The notes under the pieces: model-generated | Seen by the model: only the letters and a program-made list of their open reading frames with translations | What the model was told of the DNA's origin: nothing | Databases searched by the model: none | Shown here: piece after piece, positions 42,536-50,386 of the stretch | Numbering within the stretch: the stretch's first letter is position 1 | How the letters are laid out: the number at the start of each line of letters is the position of its first letter | Assembly (NCBI GenBank): GCA_017615325.1 | Contig: JAGAAI010000008.1 | Coordinates: 1 to 58,487 of the forward strand | Source of the DNA: Clostridiales bacterium | Lineage (GTDB): Bacteria > Bacillota > Clostridia > Saccharofermentanales > Saccharofermentanaceae | Direction of reading: 5' to 3' | Length of the DNA stretch: 58,487 bases | Position numbers and translations under genes: made by a program

Positions 42536-43616
42536 ATTTCACTCCTTCTACCGCAGGGAAGAATGCAGCCCCCTGTTGTGTCAGTCCTGACTCGATCCCG
42601 CACTTGTAATAGACAACCCAGAAAGGATAGAGATAACACTTAGTGCTCTTTTCATATTCTGCATAATTATCGTAGATCATGATGTAACATATCTCGGCCG
42701 CCGTGGCAGTACAATCCTTGACTAGATTCTCTTCATCACTGTATAAACTGTAAGTTACGAAACTGCTCTTCATCCTCTCCTTTAGTTCTTCTTTCACCTT
42801 CTCGAAAGGAATAACATCCAGATCTTTCTCGACAGTCTCCTCTATCTTCAGTCCCGGTATTATCCGATATTCAGCAGCATATTTCCCGTCAAAAAGATCT
42901 ACGGGAGACTGGCTGATCGTCCACGATCCTCCATCTTCTATATCTCTGTATGTAAATTTCTTGTCTCCGCCGAATTTCCCAAAACCGCCCCGTAATGGCA
43001 TAGTAGGAATCCCGTCGACTTCTTGTCTGATCGAGAAGTGCTGAACCGGATACTGAATATCATCAGTCGGAATATCTACATCCTGAAGAAGATGTTCCAG
43101 ATATTCACCTTGCAGATATTCTTCTGATTCAACATAATCCAGCAGATCATATCCCTTGGCATATCCTGTTATCTCTTCAGGCAAAGAACTAATATCAATA
43201 AACCTTTGGGAGTTGGCAGTATAAGCATAGATATCCCGGCTGATAGTCATATCTGCATAAAAGCCGCGAGTGTACAGATCTGTCACATTCCCATGCCAAT
43301 AGGTATATCCCTCTGGGATTCCATCGGTTATTGCAGGATTTCCTAGATCTCCGCTCACACGATATATAGAGACCTTCGATATGTCGTTCAGCATTTGGAT
43401 ATCATCCAAGTGCCATTCAATAACATCTGTATCATCTTCTGACGTATTATCTGTGGCCGGGACAGATGTCAACTCTGTCTCCCTGTCAGTAGATTTAGAG
43501 ATACTGTAGCTGTCCTGGATCCCGCTCATCCTGCTTTCATCTGTGTTTATCCTGCAGGATGTGCATAACAGACAAAAAGCCATAAGAATTGTAAGGATGC
43601 GTGCCATGTCCTTCAT
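42528..43616 (-). CDS. lipoprotein duplicating the outer domain of the BlaR1-like protein
   Basis: 362 residues with a lipobox (FCLLCTSC). It matches the outer part of the neighbouring BlaR1-like protein closely: MLNDISKVSIYRVSGDLGN, SRDIYAYTANSQRFIDISSLPEEITGYA and the last 50 residues (IMIYDNYAEYEKSTKCYLYPFWVVYYKC) are almost the same. So one domain exists both as a soluble lipoprotein and fused to the receptor, probably by tandem duplication. Function of the domain is unknown. RBS AAAGGG is before the ATG. Confidence 0.8.
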   Translation of the reverse strand: MKDMARILTILMAFCLLCTSCRINTDESRMSGIQDSYSISKSTDRETELTSVPATDNTSEDDTDVIEWHLDDIQMLNDISKVSIYRVSGDLGNPAITDGIPEGYTYWHGNVTDLYTRGFYADMTISRDIYAYTANSQRFIDISSLPEEITGYAKGYDLLDYVESEEYLQGEYLEHLLQDVDIPTDDIQYPVQHFSIRQEVDGIPTMPLRGGFGKFGGDKKFTYRDIEDGGSWTISQSPVDLFDGKYAAEYRIIPGLKIEETVEKDLDVIPFEKVKEELKERMKSSFVTYSLYSDEENLVKDCTATAAEICYIMIYDNYAEYEKSTKCYLYPFWVVYYKCGIESGLTQQGAAFFPAVEGVKYV

Positions 43617-43662
43617 TTATCTATATCCCTTTCTTGTTGAATGCTGTGAGACAGATCAGATC

Positions 43663-45630
43663 TTATATGTATCGTATACCCTCTACTGCAGGGAAAAATG
43701 CTGCCCCCTGCTGGGTTAATCCCGACTCAATCCCGCACTTGTAATAGACAACCCAGAAAGGATAGAGATAACACTTTGTACTCTTCTCGTATTCCGAGCT
43801 GTTATCGTAGATCATGATGTAACATACCTCTGCAGCAGTGACAGTAACATCTTCAAGTTTGTTCTTGAAGATACCGTTTTCTCCGTCAGCAACTACACTC
43901 GCTTTTACCCCATTCCTGATCTTCTCCCTTATCTTTTCGAAAGGGATAACATCCAGATCTTCTTCAACGGTTTCTTTTATCTTCAGTCCGGGAATGATCA
44001 GATAATCAACCGTACATTCATCATTGGAAAGATTTACCGGTCGTTGGCTGAAAGTCCAGGCCGCACCTTCTTCTATATCTTTATAGTAAAAACTCTTGCC
44101 TGCAAAACCTCTCCGCAGTGGCATTGTAGGGATCCCGTCAACCTGCTGTCTGATCGATATATGCTGGATCGGATGGTAAATGGTGCAATTCGCCAGGGGT
44201 ATGCTTTGAAGAAATTCTTCTGATTCCGCTGTATTCAAAAGATCGTATCCTTCTGCATAACCAGTAATCTCTTCAGGCAATGTACTGATATCGATAAAAC
44301 TTTGTGAGTTTGCTGCATGTGCATATATATCCCTGCTTATAGTCTCATCTGCCTTAAAACCACGGGTGTACAAGGTTGTCTCATTTGCATTTGCAGGCCC
44401 ATCACTATAACCATCAGGATATTCGGCTGAAACGGCAGAGTTCCCAAGGTCTCCATATACGCTGTAGATCGAGACCTTTGATATGTCATTCAGTATCTTA
44501 ATATCATCCATTGTCCATTTGATCCCGTCTGAACTTTCGGGTGATACAGATCCCGGTGAACCCGTAATAACATCAGATCCGGTCAAAATGCCTTGACCGG
44601 CCGCATCCTTGCTCTTAACAGCGGTGGCTGTGGGGTTGATCAGAGCACAGGCCGATACAGCCAATATCAGCACAATACTCATTGCAAGTATTACGCTGCT
44701 GTTCTTCCCGGGATGTTTAATCGTTGACAGTCTCTTAATCATGGTCCTGTATCCGGCTCTCATATCGGTTGATACAGTAAAGCTTACCGATGATCCGGAC
44801 CTTTGCTTCGAATATTCATACAAAGTCCTGGCATATTCGGCAGAAGAATCAGTTCCCAGGATACCTATCACTTCTTCATCACATGAAAGTTCACAATCGC
44901 GTCCTGACAGAACAAAGGCTGTCCATATGAACGGGTTATACCAGTTAAGCATCAGGACCAGATATCTCACAACAATCCAAATATAATCCAGCTGATAGAA
45001 GTGACATGCCTCATGACAGATTATATATTTGTCCGACCCGTTACGATCGCTATCAACATATATATTATTGAGCAGGAGGAAAGGCGTTTCCCTGTGATCT
45101 ATCCTGAAGATCTTAAGTCTGCTTACCGAGTCGCGGCCTAGATATCTGCGGTTCTTTTTGCAGTAGAAGATAAAGCCGGTATTGTATATCACCCAAATTG
45201 CAATCATAAGGACTGCAACAGACAGGATGATTTGTTCTGTCAGCGCTATCCAGTCTACAGGTCTTACTGTTGTTTTACTTGTTTCTATATTTGAGGCAGT
45301 TGCATTATGGCTCTTTCCTGCAATAAGATCCTTATCTGTTAGAAACACATTGTTGCTGACAGCAGTTTTTACCTTCTCTGTATCTCTCTTTTCAGGGAGT
45401 TCCGGGTCATAGGGCAGATCGACCACTGTTTCCTCCCTGACAGGGAAGAACGCGCTTAACTCTTCAGCTACCGGAACATTTATCTTAAGAAAAGGAAATA
45501 CGATCATGTATAGAGGGAGGATCAGCCAGACAGCATACTGATACCTTCTTCTGATCTTCCCGTCAGCCAGCTTCCTTACGATCAGGATAACAACTGTTAT
45601 TATCGATATGCCGATCATGTATCGCAACAT
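43663..45630 (-). CDS. BlaR1/MecR1-type M56 membrane receptor with a novel outer domain
   Basis: 655 residues. The N-terminal part (about 1-330) is the M56 zinc protease: four membrane helices and the HExxH motif in CHEACHFYQLDYIW (about 205-218). A helix at about 315-335 follows, then a outer domain of about 300 residues instead of the penicillin-binding domain of BlaR1. That domain is shared with the next lipoprotein. In BlaR1 the sensor triggers cleavage of BlaI. Here the signal must be another ligand. Four bases separate it from blaI. Confidence 0.85.
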   Translation of the reverse strand: MLRYMIGISIITVVILIVRKLADGKIRRRYQYAVWLILPLYMIVFPFLKINVPVAEELSAFFPVREETVVDLPYDPELPEKRDTEKVKTAVSNNVFLTDKDLIAGKSHNATASNIETSKTTVRPVDWIALTEQIILSVAVLMIAIWVIYNTGFIFYCKKNRRYLGRDSVSRLKIFRIDHRETPFLLLNNIYVDSDRNGSDKYIICHEACHFYQLDYIWIVVRYLVLMLNWYNPFIWTAFVLSGRDCELSCDEEVIGILGTDSSAEYARTLYEYSKQRSGSSVSFTVSTDMRAGYRTMIKRLSTIKHPGKNSSVILAMSIVLILAVSACALINPTATAVKSKDAAGQGILTGSDVITGSPGSVSPESSDGIKWTMDDIKILNDISKVSIYSVYGDLGNSAVSAEYPDGYSDGPANANETTLYTRGFKADETISRDIYAHAANSQSFIDISTLPEEITGYAEGYDLLNTAESEEFLQSIPLANCTIYHPIQHISIRQQVDGIPTMPLRRGFAGKSFYYKDIEEGAAWTFSQRPVNLSNDECTVDYLIIPGLKIKETVEEDLDVIPFEKIREKIRNGVKASVVADGENGIFKNKLEDVTVTAAEVCYIMIYDNSSEYEKSTKCYLYPFWVVYYKCGIESGLTQQGAAFFPAVEGIRYI

Positions 45631-45634
45631 TATA

Positions 45635-45988
45635 TCAACCCTCGATTATCTTCCGGAGTTCTTCAAGCTGTTCGTCAGTAAGTCTGTCTGATCCGATCAG
45701 GTTAGAGATCATCAGTCCGACATTGCCGTTATAGACTTTATCAAGAAATGAATCTGTCTCTTCCAGCTCAGCATCCGTTCTGTCTATTGCCGGACAGAAC
45801 CTCTTTGCCTTATCTTCCTGCACATATGTGACCGCACCCTTATCCATCATGCGCTTTAACAGGGTAATGACCGTATTCTTAGACCAGCCTGTGAGAGGAG
45901 CCAGTTCCCTGGTAAGTTCGGTTATCGTCATGGAACTGTTTTTCCAGAGACAGTCAGCCACCTTCCACTCCGCATCAGATAAGCGCAT
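45635..45988 (-). CDS. BlaI/MecI-type repressor
   Basis: 117 residues from the ATG with AGGAG nine bases upstream; a longer frame to 46057 would run into the operator. Winged helix at about 1-70 (LSDAEWKVADCLWKNSSMTITELTRELAPLTGWSKNTVITLLKRMMDKGAV), then a C-terminal dimer helix. It should repress its own operon until the receptor protein cleaves it. Helix sequence matches the BlaI/CopY family well. Confidence 0.9.
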   Translation of the reverse strand: MRLSDAEWKVADCLWKNSSMTITELTRELAPLTGWSKNTVITLLKRMMDKGAVTYVQEDKAKRFCPAIDRTDAELEETDSFLDKVYNGNVGLMISNLIGSDRLTDEQLEELRKIIEG

Positions 45989-46007
45989 AGATATATTCTC
46001 CTTTGAC

Positions 46008-46025
46008 GGTATACGTTTGTATACC
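46008..46025. promoter_or_regulatory. putative BlaI-type operator
   Basis: GGTATAC-GTTT-GTATACC, a perfect 7-4-7 palindrome just downstream of the -10 box and before the ribosome site. A repressor here would block the start. Confidence 0.65.
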
Positions 46026-46028
46026 ATG

Positions 46029-46057
46029 AATATATCACCATGGTAGACACATGTCAA
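46029..46057 (-). promoter_or_regulatory. promoter of the blaI-like operon
   Basis: On the minus strand, TTGACA (46052-46057), 17 bases, TATATT (46029-46034). The palindrome at 46008-46025 covers the likely transcript start. Confidence 0.75.
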
Positions 46058-46111
46058 CCGTCAGATACGATTTATTTGTAATCGCACCACTAAATTAGGA
46101 CATGACCTGTT

Positions 46112-46234
46112 TTAATCCTTGATCCTGTAGAAACCATTGCGATTGGCACCTACATGTTCGATGATCCCGGCTTCCTTGAGCTGTTTTAAGATCCGCAGTT
46201 ATTACGACATTTATTACGACATTTATTACGACAT
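46112..46234 (-). pseudogene. C-terminal remnant of an AlbA-type ATP-binding protein, with a 12-base tandem repeat
   Basis: The minus strand reads LRILKQLKEAGIIEHVGANRNGFYRIKD then stop (46112-46198), the winged-helix end of the AlbA_2/ATP-binding family, by pattern. Right before it, 46199-46234 is three copies of a 12-mer (TTATTACGACAT on plus). The matching part of such proteins often carries repeated VIN-type residues. The rest of the gene is missing and the frames do not join. It is a decayed fragment. Confidence 0.6.
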
Positions 46235-46346
46235 CAATGTCGGCTTGAAGAATACGCCTATTTGTAATTTTCCTGCATGTAGAGGGTAAGCCCTTTATCG
46301 AGCGAAGCAGCTATCTGATCCGGGGACTCGATACTTACGATCAACT
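46235..46346. other. intergenic debris
   Basis: On the minus strand a frame (MKLIVSIESPDQIAASLDKGLTLYM) overlaps the end of the HipB-like gene (ATGA) and stops after about 30 residues. It looks like a truncated second gene of a toxin-antitoxin-like pair. Nothing else is visible here. Confidence 0.4.
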
Positions 46347-46568
46347 TCATCTGGATTCACCCCGTGCGGAAAGAGTACAATCCAGACCAAGGAGGTTTGC
46401 CAGATAGATCGCTTTTCCAAGTTCAGCCGACGGCTTCCCATTCTCCAGATCAGAGATAAAACTTGTACTGAATCCTGTAAATGAGGCAAGATAAGCCTGT
46501 GTGTAATTCAAAGACTTTCTGCGGTCTCTTAAGGCTTTCCCGAACTCTTCGGCATTACTGATGTTTAT
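46347..46568 (-). pseudogene. HipB/y4mF-type XRE protein whose start codon reads ATA
   Basis: 73 residues (INISNAEEFGKALRDRRK, TQAYLASFTGFSTSFISDLENGKPSAELGKAIYLANLLGLD), a clean y4mF-like HipB. The position of the usual ATG is ATA, with AGGAG seven bases upstream and an in-frame stop above it. No other start fits. It may use ATA weakly or have lost its start. Matching inverted repeats (46591-46645) still flank its promoter. Confidence 0.6.
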
Positions 46569-46590
46569 ATGGTTGCTCCTTTAGAAGAAT

Positions 46591-46645
46591 ATAGCCGTTC
46601 GACTATATTTCCGTGTAATCTGTGCAAATTAAGCCGAACGGCTAT
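46591..46645. promoter_or_regulatory. inverted repeat flanking the HipB-like gene's promoter
   Basis: ATAGCCGTTCG (46591-46601) is inverted at CGAACGGCTAT (46635-46645). The gap would hold a minus-strand promoter (TTGCAC toward TATAGT). It resembles an autoregulation site. Confidence 0.5.
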
Positions 46646-46674
46646 GTCAAGAGATATACATAGTATAAGATCGC

Positions 46675-49230
46675 TCAATTCCTGTATCCAAAGAAACTCG
46701 CAGGTTCCTCAAGTCCTATATCGATCTTCTGGAAGACGATCCCTGCATCGATATGGATTAGTTTCAGTTCGTGCGAACCTGCTTCAAGATCTGCCGCATA
46801 GACAGTCTTGCGGGAGTTATCGAGAACAGCTTTACACCAGTCTTTGTCAGACCCGTAACCTGCCATATATCCTTCGGGCAAAGTGTCGATAATAACCGGC
46901 TCCCCATCATCGATCGAGAGGGCAAATCTCAAACCCTTCCCCTTGTATGGATTATTGGATGGGGCGGTGTAAACACATATCTTGTAATTGCCGGATTCGG
47001 GTGCTTCAAAATCATATTTCAGCCAGGGCGCTGTTTCAGGATCTTCGTAGTCTTTACACAGGGGATAAAGCTTTACTGATACTCCGCTCTTGCCATAGCC
47101 GTCTATCACCTGCCAGCTGGTTCCTTCTATGGATGAAGTCTCAGTATAGTCATCTGCATCGAAAGCTTTTGCGTCCGGTGAATGAGGCTTTGAAAGACTC
47201 TCAAGGAAGTCAGTTATGGACATGTCATCATATTTACCGCCGTCTATGTATTCGGGAGCGGGGTATTCAGAGTCCTCGTCGTTCCAGTGTTTGAAATCAA
47301 TATGCTTGGAACTCATCATGCCGCGCCATTTGCCTGTTGACATTTCTTCGTTGTAGATCCTTATGAGTTCCTTATCCAATTCTACACATGCATCGATCTC
47401 ATCCTTCAGTTTGTTTGCGATCAATAGGTTTTTCGATGCTGCGATATCGTATGCTCCGGTCAATATCATCATGCGTCTTAAGTTGCCTGATGCTTTCGCC
47501 GGAAATTCAACCAACCCATAGAACCTGTCCTTATATTCTGAAGGGATAAGAGTGGCAACTTCGTCTGCATCTTTCATCAGATAATCTGCCCTGTTAAGTT
47601 CTGTCAGGGCTTCGAAATCCTCAGTGAATGAGAATGTATCAGGGTGCGTAGCTTCCGGCCTTCTGTCACCGTTAAGGCTCGTATAGTTATCAACAAGACT
47701 TGTTATCCTGTCGATAAGGTCAGGAGCGCATTCCGGGAACTGTGACTCGATCCAAAGACGCATGTATTCGTGAGTTTGGTTCGGCCCCTTAAGCCTGTCG
47801 TAGTCATAAGCAAGATCCATGAAATAAGACAGTGGCAGTTCTACGGGACGAAGGTCTCCGACGTTTGCGATCCAGAGTCTTCTGATGCCGTATTCATATG
47901 CTGTCGTAAGCTGCTCCCAGGCCTTTGTTATCGGCGTGGAATTCACCCACTCATAAGAGATCGGATCGCCGTGGTAATCGAAGTGATAGTAGATGCCCCA
48001 GCCGGCTTTGCGGTCGCGCGTGGCAGGGTCAGGAACAGATCGTAAATTACCGAAGTTATCGTCAGATAAGAGGAGCAAAGTATCGTCAAGCTCGCTCCAG
48101 TTTGAAAGACCTTCAGTGTCCTTGTCGCCATAGTAGTAGTCTTCGACTTCCTTGTAGAGTGCAAGCACCTTCGGTGCATCGGCAAGACCGTTATCAGAGA
48201 GGATCTTTTTCTGGTCGGTGATGGCTTTCTTAAGAAGGTCGACATTGTCCTTCATGGTCGCGTCAGCAGGAAGCAGGAGACTGTCGCACTCGCCCCTCAT
48301 GCCGATGGTGATAAGGGCCTTATGGTCCTTATCGCGCCTCACTGCATCTTCCCAGAACTTATAGATGCCGCGCGCGTTCGTGTAATAACTCCAGTCCTTG
48401 CCATAACCAATATCATTGCTGCCGGTCATGAGATAAGAAAACTCTTCGCCCGCGCGGAAGAGCGGCTCATGGTGGGAAGTGCCCATCGTGATGCCAAGGT
48501 CTGTTGCAAGGTCAGCTGATGCAGCAGGATAAGCCGTTCCGTCTTCAGCGAAGACCTCAGCCCACATGGCCGGCCATAAGAAGTTGCCCTTGAGGCGCAA
48601 AAGAAGATCGAAAACCGTTGCATAAAAATGCTCGTCAAATCTTCCGAAAGTATTGGTTACCCATGAACCCAATGAAGGCCATTCATCGTTAAGGAAAAAG
48701 CCCCTGTATTCAACAGACGGTTCATGTGAGACAAAGTCAAGATCTGATAATGAAAGTTCTATCGCTTCTTTCTTCTCGGGAATAACATCAGCCCAGTAAT
48801 GCCAGGGCGATATGCCTATCTTGCCGGAGAGATAAAGCAAGCCGTATTCGCATCCGAGTTTATCGGATCCAAAGACATATATAACGTCTTTCCCGCCAAT
48901 CTGACCGGGCTTATCACACTTTATAAAAAAGCATTCTCTCTTGCCCTTGATCGCATCTACAGCATCGGGAAATCTCATTATGTGATCATCGTAAGACGCA
49001 GTCTCGCCGACTATTCCTGCGATAATGATCACGGCAGAATTGGCAGCACCTGTAAACTCACATTCGGGACTTAGCAATACCCTTACGGAACCCCTCTCAG
49101 GATCTGCAATTTTCCTGATGTCATCGACCAAAGTCTGGGCGATCATGGCAACGCCCCTGTCCTTACCTGACACAAGAACTGATACACCGCTCTTGCCTTT
49201 AACCAAACACAGCTTATCTTTGTTATTCAT
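46675..49230 (-). CDS. xylan alpha-1,2-glucuronidase, GH115
   Basis: 851 residues from the ATG with AAGGTGAG upstream. GH115 features: VEYRGFFLNDEWPSLGSW, LLRLKGNFLWPAMWAEVFAEDG, ITMGTSHHEPLFRAGEE, GIYYHFDYHGDPISYEW, WIANVGDLRPVELPLSYFMDLAYD. A C-terminal domain (about 680-851) is typical too. There is no signal peptide, so it works in the cytoplasm. It frees (methyl)glucuronic acid from xylan side chains, feeding the uxaC-uxuB-uxuA route. It follows the DUF1016 gene after one base. Confidence 0.9.
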   Translation of the reverse strand: MNNKDKLCLVKGKSGVSVLVSGKDRGVAMIAQTLVDDIRKIADPERGSVRVLLSPECEFTGAANSAVIIIAGIVGETASYDDHIMRFPDAVDAIKGKRECFFIKCDKPGQIGGKDVIYVFGSDKLGCEYGLLYLSGKIGISPWHYWADVIPEKKEAIELSLSDLDFVSHEPSVEYRGFFLNDEWPSLGSWVTNTFGRFDEHFYATVFDLLLRLKGNFLWPAMWAEVFAEDGTAYPAASADLATDLGITMGTSHHEPLFRAGEEFSYLMTGSNDIGYGKDWSYYTNARGIYKFWEDAVRRDKDHKALITIGMRGECDSLLLPADATMKDNVDLLKKAITDQKKILSDNGLADAPKVLALYKEVEDYYYGDKDTEGLSNWSELDDTLLLLSDDNFGNLRSVPDPATRDRKAGWGIYYHFDYHGDPISYEWVNSTPITKAWEQLTTAYEYGIRRLWIANVGDLRPVELPLSYFMDLAYDYDRLKGPNQTHEYMRLWIESQFPECAPDLIDRITSLVDNYTSLNGDRRPEATHPDTFSFTEDFEALTELNRADYLMKDADEVATLIPSEYKDRFYGLVEFPAKASGNLRRMMILTGAYDIAASKNLLIANKLKDEIDACVELDKELIRIYNEEMSTGKWRGMMSSKHIDFKHWNDEDSEYPAPEYIDGGKYDDMSITDFLESLSKPHSPDAKAFDADDYTETSSIEGTSWQVIDGYGKSGVSVKLYPLCKDYEDPETAPWLKYDFEAPESGNYKICVYTAPSNNPYKGKGLRFALSIDDGEPVIIDTLPEGYMAGYGSDKDWCKAVLDNSRKTVYAADLEAGSHELKLIHIDAGIVFQKIDIGLEEPASFFGYRN

Positions 49231-49231
49231 C

Positions 49232-50386
49232 CTATATCTCACCTTGTAAGTCTTTTCCGTCACCGGTATTATCGAGCAGTTTCTTTAATTCATTTACCGG
49301 AGGCAAAGCATTAAGCAGATCCTCCGACATCTCTTTAGAAGTTTTATATGTTGCCACACCTAACGGTTTTTCATAATCTCTAATAACATAATCTACAAAA
49401 CTCCTATTCATGTCCTTGCACAAAATAAGACCGATAGAAGGATTTTCGTGGGGTTTTCTTATTTTGTCATCTAAAACAGAAAGATATGTATTCAACTGCC
49501 CTAGATAGGAAGCTTTGAATTTCCCCGCCTTTAATTCGACAGCCACTAAACTGTTGATCTCTCTGTTAAAAAACAAAAGATCAATGAACATCTCTTCCCC
49601 CTCGATTTCAAGTCTGTATTGATTCCCGATAAAAATGAAGTCTGTGCCAAACCTCAAAATAAAGTCCTTTATGTTTTTTACTATTTGGTTTTCTAAAACG
49701 CGCTCATCAATATCTTTGTCAGATTCTCCAAGATTTTCAATATTGATAAAATCCAACAAATAGTTGTCTTTAAATGTCTTCGTTGCCTTCATTGCAAATT
49801 GGACATCATCTATTGCGTTATTAAAGTTATTCGGTAAAAGTTCTGTTCCATTGTATAAACCGGACTTAATATATTCTCTTAACGCATATTTGTTCCATGC
49901 ATGTTTGGCACACTCACGAATATAAAAGATCCTGGCATCTAAGTCTTTAACTTTAGATAAGATTTCCATGTGATGACTAAAACCGATTGATAAAAAATCT
50001 TTCCAATCCAAATCGCCAGCCGATGGCTGGCGAATTTCAGCCAGCAAGTATTTTGCGTCAATATCCACATCGTCAGCCAACGGCTGGCGATTTACATAAG
50101 GAGACCATTCTTCGTAAAATTCCCGCATATTCTTGATGTTACTTTCAGAAAAACCTCGTAATCCGGGTAGTTCTTTCTGCAGTTTATTTGAAATCTGTCT
50201 TATAGCATCTGTTCCCCATACCCCATTTCTGGTGTTTTCCGATATATATTTGCCGATTCCGTAGTAAAGAGAGAGCAATTCAGCATTTCCAGCTTGAAGG
50301 GCTCTTAGCCTTGATTTAACGACAGCTTGCTTTATTACAGATACTGCATCGTTATAATCTATTTCACTTTTCATAGTCTTCACCAT
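49232..50386 (-). CDS. DUF1016 (YhcG-like) PDDEXK nuclease-fold protein with inserted palindromes
   Basis: About 384 residues; the start may be the ATG at 50386, overlapping the acetylesterase stop (TGATG), or one five codons on. The N-terminal DUF1016 domain has ISENTRNGVWGTDAIRQISNKLQKELPGLRGFS. The C-terminal PDDEXK fold shows GNQYRLEIEGEEMFIDLLFFNRE and VAVELKAGKF (Asp/Glu-x-Lys), so a nuclease is plausible. Between them (about 95-124) RQPLADD and RQPSAGD repeats come from 57-base-spaced palindromes (50013-50090). It sits inside a xylan operon. Confidence 0.85.
   Translation of the reverse strand: MVKTMKSEIDYNDAVSVIKQAVVKSRLRALQAGNAELLSLYYGIGKYISENTRNGVWGTDAIRQISNKLQKELPGLRGFSESNIKNMREFYEEWSPYVNRQPLADDVDIDAKYLLAEIRQPSAGDLDWKDFLSIGFSHHMEILSKVKDLDARIFYIRECAKHAWNKYALREYIKSGLYNGTELLPNNFNNAIDDVQFAMKATKTFKDNYLLDFINIENLGESDKDIDERVLENQIVKNIKDFILRFGTDFIFIGNQYRLEIEGEEMFIDLLFFNREINSLVAVELKAGKFKASYLGQLNTYLSVLDDKIRKPHENPSIGLILCKDMNRSFVDYVIRDYEKPLGVATYKTSKEMSEDLLNALPPVNELKKLLDNTGDGKDLQGEI
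50013..50090. repeat. two palindromes inside the DUF1016 gene
   Basis: TCGCCAGCC-GAT-GGCTGGCGA (50013-50033) and TCGTCAGCC-AAC-GGCTGGCGA (50070-50090), exactly 57 bases (19 codons) apart, so the frame is kept. They encode RQPSAGD and RQPLADD. Confidence 0.65.
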
